DNA of 64,000 nucleotides from Paratinospora sagittata (Eukaryota > Streptophyta > Magnoliopsida > Ranunculales > Menispermaceae): positions 28,210,019 through 28,274,018 of the forward strand of contig CM069608.1 of NCBI GenBank assembly GCA_035771175.1, given 5' to 3'. The translations under genes were made by a program, and so were the position numbers. Positions within the stretch are counted from its first letter, which is position 1, and each line of letters begins with the position of its first letter. Under the pieces are notes generated by a model. It was not told where the DNA came from. It made no database searches and worked only from the letters and a program-made list of their open reading frames with translations. Of the stretch, positions 49,148 through 59,889 are shown piece by piece.

Positions 49148-51689
49148 TTATCGATTTAGCATCCGATCCTGCATTGTAAGCCGCTCAGAAACATCTGATA
49201 GTGATTTGAGGTTGCATCTAATCATCGTCTCAACAAAATATATAGTGTCATCTTTGGTGTTACCATCAGGAACATCAACCACATAGGACTCAATCACCAT
49301 CGTCCCAGGCCTCCCATCAATGCTCTCAGGATGGAGTGTGAGAATTGACGAGTAGTTCTGCAAATATGATAAAAAGAACAAGGTTGAAATGGTATTCACT
49401 GATTGAAGTCAATGGAACACCAAAGATGCAAGCACCCAAAATGAGAGCAAAGTTGTAGTCATACCAATTAATGATTCAAGAGCATTTCAATGAATAATTT
49501 TCACCAAAACCAGTGCTAACATTTAATGTGTGCCAAAGGAATTATTAACTAAGCAGAAGAATCACCCTTTATTCACTGTTACCTACAGATTTCATGCATG
49601 TTCCCAAGACAAGAAATATGTCTGACTAACATCACCATTTGATAGGTAATTAAATCCTACTGATCAAAAGAACTAGAACTCTCCTGAAAATTATGTTATC
49701 TTGAGCATCATCCCAAAGTTTCCAATTTGTTTACAAATTACAACCTCTGAAGCCTCGAACTTTCTCCTGACTATACATAAGAAGTTCAATGGAAAGTATC
49801 ATTGATGGGACATGGTTTATTAGAAAGGTTGCTGCTTCCTAGAACTGTTGCACACACAATATTCAGTGTAGATATGGAAGGATTTCTCTTTTATCTCCAT
49901 TGTCCTCTAATCAACACCAAAACATGCATGCAGGCCTATAGAGAACAAAAACTTGACTCTGACTGTCTCACATAATACTACAATATTGTAAATGCAATCA
50001 CGATGCTGCTAGCTTTTAGTTCTGAAAACACATAATAGCAGATTTTCTATTCTAAACTGAAGAAATGCTGGTGCCTTCAACTGTTTCTAGGTGATAATGA
50101 TCTCCGATGATAAACAGATAATTATACCACTGAACCAAATATAATCTTTACAAAATAGGAACACAAACAAGTCCCCAACCACACTAAAAAAAAAAGGAAA
50201 AGGAAAAAAATATGTACTGTTTGTAAGTGATTTTCATTCATAACATACTATCCCTTCTAACCACGTTCAACTCAATTCAAGTCAACTAAGCCTTTTTCCA
50301 ACTACATGGGTCGGCTACATGAATCTGCTTCCTCCACTCTGCTCTATCCAAGGCTAAGTCGACATTTAAATTACAAGTAGAAGTAGTTATATCTTTCTTA
50401 ATTATTTCTATCCATGTTATTTTAGGTATTCCACTACCTGTATCATTGTCGTCACTTGTGTATTGTTAATTGGTCATTCTTCCAAATTGGCTAACCATGT
50501 TCAGTAAAAGCCTAAATTAACATAAGAGATGCAATATACAATATATATCAAACACCTTCCAAAAAAAAAAAAAATTATGCTAAGATTCGAAAACTTCAGC
50601 AAAACCAGTTCCTACTTTTTTAAAATTATCACTCCAAGAAAGTTCATTCCTAAACAGAGAAGTTCAAGATTTAGTTAAGAAATAACAGAGAATGATGTGA
50701 AAAGAGAAAATTTCATACCCTGAGCCTATGATCTCCACCAACAATTCTAATCCCAAGAATATGTTCTTCCTCGTTAAGAAGCTCCAACCTTTCAGTGCTG
50801 GTCGTCGCAGGGAGCCCTGATTTAACATTCACTTCTCTAACACTCCCAATATTAACGCCCCCCTGCACTATGCATCTGCTTACAAACGGCTTGTACCTCT
50901 GTGGTTGATCAAATCTCCTCACTAAAGACCACACCTGAATCACACAATCCAACCAGCAACTTACAAAAAAAAAAAATAATAAAAAAAAAATCAACCAATA
51001 AAACTCCAATCAATTAATACGTTAACATACTCGCTATTAAACATGTAAAACCCCTTCAAAACGAATCCATTCAGGGAAAAATCCTCTTGAAAACTACATA
51101 TATAAAAGATCTTTTATTTTCTTTTTAGTTTTTCATCGTTGACTTCTTCCAGACCGCTAAAAACCTTCTAAGACTTCATTCCATCCATCCTCTTTTTTGG
51201 AGCTTCCATAAAAAATCTCAAAATTACCAAAATTCTCATTTCACCTAGCAAATTCCACGGAATTAAACAGATTTAGAAAACTATAACACAATCGAAGTAA
51301 AAAAAACACACAAACATAACACTTCGAAGAACTCGGATTCGATTAAACACACTGAAAAACGAATTAAAACAAGAAATAGAGCCAAAGATCGAGCCAAAAA
51401 CTTCGATCTCCATCAAAACCATCACAGAACCGCAAAATCTACCGTCTAACCACACGATCTTTCTCGAAACTTCAAAAGACCGTAACAAAATACACCTTCT
51501 ACACACCAAACAAACAACACGAACTCAAACACAAAAGCATCGATCAAGAACACATACGAGATTAATCGGAGCTTTGATGTGGCCGACAATCGCCGAAGTG
51601 CACTGATTCTCTCTCGTCTCGTGCCTGTGGTTTCTGAACACAAACTCCGATTCCATCCTGTTACCTCCATTAACATTCATCCTCAACAT
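49148..51689 (-). CDS. PYL: Abscisic-acid receptor, PYR/PYL/RCAR family (PYL8/PYL9-like)
   Basis: Three exons: 51558-51689, 50719-50934 and 49148-49357, with GT-AG introns in phase 0, giving 185 residues. The family binds ABA and then inhibits group A PP2C phosphatases, releasing SnRK2 kinases. Seen: HIKAPINLVWSLVRRFDQPQ, the pocket lysine in RYKPFV (K59), gate loop SGLPA (83-87) with TTSTERLELL, latch GGDHRL (110-115), and the C-terminal helix FVETMIRCNLKSLSDVSERL. Sequence and three-exon structure fit the PYL7-10 subfamily, usually monomeric. The first in-frame ATG after a stop is at 51689; a second at 51680 would give 182 residues. Diverged spots are the N terminus (FVFRNHRHETREN, where relatives read IRRHHRH) and the tail (TMQDRMLNR). 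Confidence 0.95.
50262..50520 (-). mobile_element. RTE LINE 3' fragment in PYL intron 2
   Basis: Minus-strand sequence matches the 3' end of the LINE at 1894-4336: ctaagcctttttccaactac beside ctacatgggtcggctacatg, then attatttctatccatgttat, in the same order. About 250 bp, with no RT domain. Confidence 0.7.
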
Positions 51690-51900
51690 ACTGTCTTCAA
51701 CAAAACACAACCATCAAACAAAACCCTAAACCACCAAATTTCGCCGCAAAACCACTTGAAACCGCCGAGAAAACACCGGAAAACCAGAAATCCGATCTCT
51801 AAAAACCGCTCAGAAATCCGGTGAACCGCTTCTCTCTTTCACTCTCTCGATCGAAGCTCGAAAGTCCACCGCCACGAAGAAGCTGGAGAGGATGTGAAGC

Positions 51901-51910
51901 GCTATTTATC
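51901..51910 (-). promoter_or_regulatory. Possible TATA box of the PYL gene
   Basis: Minus strand gataaatagc, about 212 bases before the ATG, at the switch from AT-rich to GC-richer leader. The core is imperfect. Confidence 0.4.
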
Positions 51911-53420
51911 GCCAGGCATTTTTCGTAAATAACGCGAATTTGCATGGAAACGTGTCGGAATCTTACGGTGTGTTTAAATTTAATTGATTTTCTTCCGGAA
52001 AATTAAAAAATAAAAATAGAATGGTTCTAGAAGACTTGGATATATACTCATTTAATCAATTCTTTTGATACGCATCTCTAGGATGATCTAATGGACTTCT
52101 GGTGGAAGTACACATCTGCGTTCGATATTTGAGTGTTATTGTTATTTTTCATTAAAATAATTGTAGCGGAACTTTTTCAATTTCTTTCGGACCAATTTTG
52201 TCGTTTAGTGCAGTTTGTTTATTTTAAGCGAGCTCTAAACACGACAAAACGCTGTATGCTTTCTTCGTCAGAATCGTATTAATTAATTATTTCGGAAAAT
52301 TAAAATATAAATATTTTTCCAAAAAAATAAAAAAAAATAAAAAAAGGCATTTTACTTTATTAAAGTAAATTAAAATAAGAAAAAGAAAATGTGACTTAAG
52401 GGCTTAAAATAGAATAATGTTTTTTATATTTATATATGTGCAATTTGATAAATGTAGATAAGGCTGAATCTTGAGCTAGTTGGAGGAACCAAAGGTGAGG
52501 TTGTTATTCAAAGTTGCGAGATCTAAAACTTAGGGATATGATCTGATATTCTTTTCGGGTATTAAAAAGTATGCATATAATAAAATTATTGGTTGTGAGT
52601 CTTTTTTTTTTCTTTTTTTTTTTTTCTCCCATAAAAAGGGTATAGTAGAAAGCAATTTTTATTTTTATTTTTTGTTGCTATGTAGATGGGATTTGTGGGA
52701 GCTATAAAAATCACAATATTACTAATATTGTGTTCAAAATATTTAAATCTTAAATTTTAATTGTCATTCTAAATGTCAACATAACACAATGTAGATCTGT
52801 ATCAATCAAATTTAATTTAAACATTATATATTTAAAATCATAATTGAGATAATAAGCATCTTAACCTAACAAGTAATATTAAAAGATTTAAAATAAAATT
52901 TTATGATGGAGGGGGCGAGAAAGGATTCATTGAACCAATCTACAATTTCAATTTAAATTAATAAATTTTTTAAAAAACTTTTTTAGATATAATTCTTCTA
53001 GACACTCATTCTTTATTCTGTCATTTTCTATTAACAAGAACATATACCAAACATGCCAAATTTATTAAACACATTAAGCTTACTTTTTATATAAATTTAA
53101 ATTTAATTTATTTAATAACTAACTAAGTCTAATCTAACCATAAAAATATAGGTTTGTCAATAAATATATATATCAAATGTCAAATAAAACTAAATTTGGT
53201 TCATCATACTTACTTTGTTTTTTTCTTGAATAGATAATTAGATATTTAGTTTTTCTTTTCTTTTCTTACTTTTTTTTTTCTCTTTGTAAGAAACAATTAT
53301 TGGTCACACCTATTTTCTCCACATTTATATTTTCTTATTATATAGGATAAACAATTAATTAATATTTTTTGTTTATAGGCTGTTAATCTGCTATTAATCA
53401 ACCAACGATTTATTTATTTA
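51911..53420. other. AT-rich intergenic DNA
   Basis: Upstream of the PYL gene. No other gene seen. Confidence 0.55.
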
Positions 53421-53690
53421 GGTTGTCTTTGATAGTCAAGAAAATTACTATTTTTTTTAAAAAAAATATTATTTTTAAAAAATATATATAAATTTTAATT
53501 TTCTCACCAATTTTTTTTAATATTATTAAAAAAAACTTTTATTTTTCTTTCTTTTTTACATTAAATGGGTAATGCCAAAATATATTTTTTATGTACAATC
53601 AAACGATTATAAAAAAAAACTCTCTTAAAAAAAATTTGCTTAAAAAATTATATTTTCTAAAAAAAAAATTGTTAGTTATCGAACATAGTC
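53421..53690. mobile_element. Tourist-like MITE
   Basis: 270 bp, starts GGTTGTCTTTGATAGTCAAG, ends TTATCGAACATAGTC, flanked by TTA on both sides (53418-53420 and 53691-53693). The inside is A/T homopolymers. Its ends resemble the element at 56208. Confidence 0.6.
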
Positions 53691-53693
53691 TTA

Positions 53694-56000
53694 GTTAAAC
53701 TATATAGGATAATGATGAAAACTTTATTTTTATATTATTGTTAATATTTTAAATAATAACAAAATAAAAAAATAAAAAAAGATAAACAATAAATAAGGAT
53801 AATGCTACCTAAACACATTTTTAACATTATAGGCGAGTAGTAGCTAGATCGCTTCAAATTACATGATACGAGGCGATGTAACATGATTTAAGGTGATCTA
53901 ACTACTCTTACCTATAATATTAAAAAAGTGTGTCGAAAAATATATCTATTAATTATTTTCTAATAAATAAATTAATCAAAGATTTATTTATATATTATTG
54001 TAAATATTTTAAATACAAGAGCTAGTAGTACAAAATATATATATAGACACACACATATGTATTTATGTATGTATTTTTTTTTATTTGTCATTTTAGGTAA
54101 CTTATTGAAAAGAAAAGAAAAATGTGGTGAAAGAGACATGGTGGCGTTGAGTGAGTGGTGCGTTTGACTTATTGATTGGCGTGGCTTCGGCGCAGTAAAC
54201 AATAATAATAGTAAGTGATGGTTCCAAAGACGTGTTTTAATTTGTCCTTTTATGTAACTTATTCGTCGGCCACCTCTCCTCTCACCTTCTCTCTACTTGA
54301 TGATGTTCTACTTACCAGTTTATATCTATCAAAAAAGGATTTCATCTTGTACTCCCGCCGCATTGAAGCGTTTATACAACGTCTTATACCAACGAACATA
54401 TAGCATATCTGTGTCCCAGATTTACAAAACATACAACAATTATTCCTCTGTTTTATCCTTTATACACAATTTTTTTATTTTTTTAATCATGATTATTAAA
54501 TTTTATTTACTATTACTGTTAAATACGAGTGAATAATGATTGTAAATGTAAATCAAAGAATAAAATTTAATGATTTCAAACTTCAACCAAACATAAGTAT
54601 TTTAAAATTAAAATACATGTAAAATATTAATTTTACTTATTGCATTAAGTAAAAACCAGCTACCCGCTTTCTTAAGTCTTCGTTCGGATATGATTTATTT
54701 TTTAAAATAGACATAATATTTATATCCATATTCGGCCTAAATTTTAAAAGATTTTATCTAAATCCGTTTTAAAAATATTATTTAGTAACAAAAATATTTT
54801 AATCTCTTATTTTTTAAAAATAAAAAATAATTATTATATTGTAATCCTATGTTATATTTGGTTATATTAAAAATTATTTTGTATTAATTATCACTTACTA
54901 AATTTAAAGTTGTGACAAATTATTTTATATAATGATTAATACAATTTTGGTATACTACGAATTATTCCTAATATAGTAGATCATTCTCTACTACAAATAA
55001 AGGATAAATCTCTACAAAAAAAAAAAAAGCTCTTTTTACTTTTTATTTTAGATGTTTAACCTCAATTATTTGTTAATCTCTATTGACAAATTATTACCAA
55101 ATGCACTAATTTTATCCAATCTCTATTTTTATTTAGAATTTGAAGAAATTAGAAGTTAGAATTAGAGTTACCAAATGCCACATAACTTTTGTGACAGTAA
55201 TGACATTTTTATTGTGGTGGGTGAGTATTTTTTATTAGTGGACCATGACATATACGCTATAAGTAAAACTGTGTCACCCCAGCTTGTAGTGCAGAAACTC
55301 AATGCTCTACTATTGAAAGTAGCAGCCTTAAGTTTCAGATCATCTTTGTTGCACTGCACTTCAGTGGTTATCTTTTTCTAAGTATTCTTAATTTATATTA
55401 AATTAATTTTGATATCAATTAATTTTCTAATAAGCAAAATACATATTTCTTAATATTTATAAGAGTAAAATAATAATTTTATCCTCAATTAATCTATACT
55501 TTTCCCCCTCCTTCATCAACATGTTAATTGCATCATTCTCTTAACACATCAATATTCATTATTGTTTAAGAAATTTATTAAAATAACCCCTTAAGAAATA
55601 ACATCAACAAAACATAACTTTTAAATAAATAATTTTTAAAATTAATAAGCTCCTAACTCCAAAATAACGATACAAAAAAAAAAAGAAAGAAAAATCTATC
55701 GCCTACAAATATTCATCATAGATGAACAATCTATTATTAGAAAGAATCTAGATATTTTATAATAACTATTTTTTTTTTCTTTTTGATGTTTTTAATATCT
55801 ACTAAATTAATATTAGTATTGTCTAACAGTCTACTTGCTGATAATAATTATTTAAAAAAAATAATATATAAATTTAAAATATAGTTTCCATGTATATGAT
55901 ATTGAAGGTTTGGATGACATAGTTATGAGGTTCAAGTGACATCAGTTAGCCAAAATTAATAGATGTAATTAGGATTTAAATTCACAGTACATACAAAATT
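53694..56000. other. AT-rich intergenic DNA
   Basis: No gene supported. 55145-55380 has a less AT-rich, partly open stretch without recognisable motifs. Confidence 0.5.
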
Positions 56001-56015
56001 AATTAAGGCTTGTTT

Positions 56016-56201
56016 TTTTTTTTTTTTGGTATATGTTTTTCGGCACTCGACAGGTGTCATCTTCAACGAATTCGAAGATTTACAGGGGCAAGAGAACCTC
56101 TCCCAACAGAAATGAACGAGAGCGAGCTTGAACTTGTAATGAGTTCCTCAACCACACCTCGTAGTTCGCTCTTCGAACCGATGAACCAACCCCTTGTTGG
56201 T
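56016..56201 (-). mobile_element. SINE, member 2 of a local family
   Basis: On the minus strand it starts accaacaaggggttggttca, has a B-box-like ttacaagttcaagctcg, and ends gtcgagtgccgaaaaacata plus poly(A). It is flanked by a perfect 15-bp TSD, aattaaggcttgttt (56001-56015 and 56202-56216). Confidence 0.85.
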
Positions 56202-56207
56202 AATTAA

Positions 56208-56622
56208 GGCTTGTTTGATATTCAAGAAAAAAATTCTCAAGAAATTGTAGTTTTCTAAAGAATTAATTTATTAAGCATTTTCATTAAAAAATAAATAAAA
56301 AATTCCTAAGCATTTGTTTTTTGAAAAATATTTTTATGGACGGTTGATTATAAGTTAAAAATATTTTGCACACTCATAAAAAAGAAGTGAAAATAAGAAA
56401 TTTTATTGAAGATGTGTATGTGCATAATTAATAATACTAAAGATTTTTCCACGAGAAAATTAAAGTTTCCCACCTCTATAAGTAAGAAAATTTGCAAGAA
56501 ATAATATAGGAGACAGCGAATTTTGTTTTTCTGAAAGAGTTGTTGGCAATTAAACCTATAACTTTCTTATTTTCTTGAAAAAATTTATTATATTACCAAA
56601 AAGTTTCATCAATAATGCAACC
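56208..56622. mobile_element. Tourist-like MITE, hit by SINE member 2 at its first bases
   Basis: Starts GGCTTGTTTGATATTCAAG and ends AATAATGCAACC, flanked by TAA (56205-56207 and 56623-56625). The SINE's TSD includes this element's first nine bases, so the SINE came later. Confidence 0.6.
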
Positions 56623-56625
56623 TAA

Positions 56626-57942
56626 GGGGGAACTTTTCATTAGTGACCATTACAAAGTCATCACTTAAACATCATATTCATCAACAAAGGGGAATAAACA
56701 AAATACATGTGACATCATATATTTTCATTGTTCAATAGCATTAATTCATTAGTGACCAAAATTTTAGCAACGTTATTTTTTATTTTTTTTTTCTTATTTT
56801 GGCCTAAATATTTTGTCAACAATATTTATTTAGTGATGCAATACACATAAAGGAGTTAGAATATTATGAGAAACATGCCAAGAAGTTGTAGTTGGGGTGG
56901 AGTCCAAGGTCATGTACGTATGTATGAGATTTTAACAAAATGACACTCGTTCTTAATAGAAAACAACGTGACATCAATACACACAACTATCACCTTAGAG
57001 TAACGTGTTTTTTTGGGCAAATTTCATTGTTTGTTTAGACCTTCAAAGTAATATTTTTTTTTCTATTTTAGGAAAGTTTTGTTTCGAGTATAACTCAAGT
57101 TAAAAGAGATCAATTTCAATTTCGTTTGTTGCTATGCGATTTAAGTCTCGAGATCTTTCTTTTTAAATAGTTTTTAGGGTACTTTCTATTTTTGACAAAA
57201 TTTGTTATTTTTAAAATACAAATCTATTTAGAAGTTTAGTTGTTGCTATTTTAGAATTAGAGTCTATTTAAGAGTTATTTGTGGGTTTTGTTTATTTAAA
57301 GGTCATTATATGTATTATTTGGATATAAAATAATATTAAATTAAGAATTTTAGTATCAACGATTTAGAAAAAACGAGCTTTGTCTTCCCTATTCACGCCT
57401 TATAACATTTAGTGATAAATGTTTCTTAATTGGTTGTGAATTGGTGACGATCCTTTCCCTCGTAATGAAGACGTCTATATTATAAAAAAAAAAAAAAAAA
57501 AAATACTCTATGTATAAGGAGCGATCATATCACCACTAACTACGCACTAATAAATATCATCAAAACTCTAAATCATATATCCTTTATTTATTTATTTTTG
57601 AACCTTAAAAAAGTTAGTACATTCAAGCACGCGTACGTATATGGTTACTAGATATAATGCTTTTGCCACATTATATGACTCACTTTACATTCTACTTGAT
57701 ACTTCACGCAAGAGATGAAATTAACCCTCCTTTGTTAGGAGCAATGGAATTGCATAGAAAAACACCTATGAAAAGCTCTTGTCTTCTTCAAACACCAATG
57801 ATGCTTTTACTTGATCTCTTAAAAGGCTATTAATTAAGCTATATGCCTAGGCATTGTGAAAGCATACCAAATTCAATGGATCTTGATATTTAATTAGACA
57901 TTAAATAAATTAACTAACCAATAAAAAAAATAAAAAAGATAA
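56626..57942. other. AT-rich intergenic DNA
   Basis: No gene seen. An A run lies at about 57485-57502. Confidence 0.5.
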
Positions 57943-58154
57943 AGTTGCGTTTAATTCGTAATTTAAAAAATAAAATATAATTTAAAAAATAAAAATTTTA
58001 AAAATAACATTTTGTCTTTTTCTAAAAATAATTTGTTTTTTTTTATAAATTTTAGAAAATTATTTTTGAATTTCAATTAATCAAATATTTTTTTTTATAT
58101 TTTCAGAATTTTAAATATAAAAAATTATTTCTACATCGTAAATCAAATACAATC
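57943..58154. mobile_element. Probable Tourist-like MITE
   Basis: Left end gttgcgtttaattcgtaatt and right end cgtaaatcaaatacaatc are inverted copies of the same terminus as at 41128. The target copy is unclear. Confidence 0.45.
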
Positions 58155-58710
58155 ATATATTTAATTATATATATATCTTGGCACTTGAATTAGAAGTAGT
58201 GGCCAACAAACATGTTAGAGAAGTCTATTGTAGTTTGTAAAGTGGTTCTCATTGTCTACATGTGCACCCACTTGGGGATACACATATATAGTTGTGCACT
58301 TTCAAGAAGATCCATATATGTGGGACCCAATTTCTTTTTTAGCTACCAAACTTTAATTTAATTAATTATTCTAAGAGATTACTATACTTTATCTCTATTT
58401 ATTTATTATTAAAAAGGATCTTTCGGTGCATTACGTGTAAGGGGATCAAAAGAAAAGTTGTTTAGTAGTGCTAAAATAACTCATCTTTCGCAATATACTC
58501 AATCACGTTTGTACCTCAGATTGTATGCCTTGTATTATATTATGCAATTTGAGTGCGATTCAAAGTGATTTAATATACTCTCAACCCATATGTGTTTGTC
58601 TTATTATTTTATGACATGCTTCAATTGAGATAATCTGATGGATACACAAAGTTGAGTGTAAAACATAAGTGTGGGACATGTGTCAGACATCCGAAGATAT
58701 TAATACTTTT

Positions 58711-58926
58711 CTTTTCTTTTTTTGGTACTGATTTTTCGGCACCTGTCATTTGACCTTTTTTTTTTAGACGAGACCAATCCTTCTGGATTCGAGAATTTAT
58801 AGAGGCAAAGGTAGATCTTCCAATAGGAATAGACTACGACGGGCTCGAATGCGTAATGAGTCTTTTCACCGTACCTCGTAGTTCGCTTTCTGAACTAGCG
58901 AACCAACCCTTTGTTGGTTAAAAAAA
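58711..58926 (-). mobile_element. SINE, member 3 of a local family
   Basis: Minus-strand order as in member 2 (aaccaacaaagggttggttc, then cgaactacgaggtacggtg, then the ggtgccgaaaaatcag-type end). TSD of 14 bp with one change: atattaatactttt (58697-58710) and atattaatattttt (58927-58940). Confidence 0.8.
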
Positions 58927-59077
58927 TATATTAATATTTTTCATTAAGTATGAATCAATATTCAAAGATTTCACCATTAATGTTCTAAGTTGTCAATAAT
59001 TTAGTTATTAACAGATGTCATGGAACTTTTAATCTCAAAGGGTATGACCTAAATAATAAATTTGTGAAGATTATTAC

Positions 59078-59670
59078 TGTTGGTCAACCTCATGTTTTCA
59101 CGTGGGTTGTAGATGGCCAACGTTTTTGAATGCATGCATGGGCGACTGAAGAAGCAAAGCAGCCAGCAACAGAAGCGTGGATCTCGTGGGCAGTGAATTG
59201 TCAAACTGGTAGCCAAAATTGTTGAAAAATTTTGTATTAAAATATGATTTATGTATTTACAAAATTGCCCCTGTTTTAGCTCTATAAATAGAGCATTATT
59301 TTCATTATTCAAAATCATCTGAGAGAGATCAAATATTCAGAGAGATCTAATTCTAGAGATCTAGAGAGCCTCAAAGAGAGTTTCTTTGAGAAGAAAAAGT
59401 GTGAGCCAATTTGTGAAGTGCTATCCACAAATTGAAGATACATAGTTAGTGTATATTTGTGAGAGATTCACCGAAAGGTGACGTTTGTAATCCTATTATT
59501 ATTATAGTGGAAGTCTTTAAGCGGCTTACGGGTCCCGTGGTTTTTACCTCTTTTTCAAGAGGGTTTTCCACGTTAAAAGTGTTGGTGTTATCTTTGTTGT
59601 ATTTTTAGTTTGGAAAATTGTCATGGGATTGTAGAATTTATTTCATTACATCCATCATTTTTTCCTAACA
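59078..59670 (+). repeat. 5' LTR of the Copia element
   Basis: 593 bp, TGTTGGTCAACC at the start and TTTCCTAACA at the end. TATA box tataaata at 59283-59290. Transcripts likely begin near 59315, after which a gagatctaattctagagatc segment follows. Confidence 0.93.
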
Positions 59671-59673
59671 AAG

Positions 59674-59685
59674 TGGTATCAGAGC
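59674..59685 (+). other. Primer-binding site for initiator tRNA-Met
   Basis: tggtatcagagc lies three bases after the LTR end. It is complementary to the 3' end of plant initiator Met tRNA, the usual primer of Copia elements. Confidence 0.92.
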
Positions 59686-59725
59686 CTGGGTCGTTTTCAG
59701 CAAAGGTACGGTTCATACATATATT

Positions 59726-59840
59726 ACTATTCACGTATACGTCACTATTTAGAATAGTAATACTATTCATAGAATACTATTCACGGAGCACTATTCACAA
59801 AGGCACTATTCATTAAGTACTATTCACATAGTACTATTCA
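59726..59840 (+). repeat. Phased actattca repeats in the Copia leader
   Basis: actattca (once actattta) starts at 59726, 59744, 59762, 59776, 59790, 59805, 59819 and 59833. The spacing settles at 14-15 bases. It lies between the primer site and the gag ATG. Confidence 0.9.
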
Positions 59841-59889
59841 TCATCGGAAAAGTGTCAAGCTCCGCGAAAACTGTTGACTGACGACTCAA

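Noticed and set aside
51690..51710. Longer N terminus for PYL starting at 51710
   Set aside because: The codon there is TTG, and a stop lies just upstream; the first ATG is at 51689.
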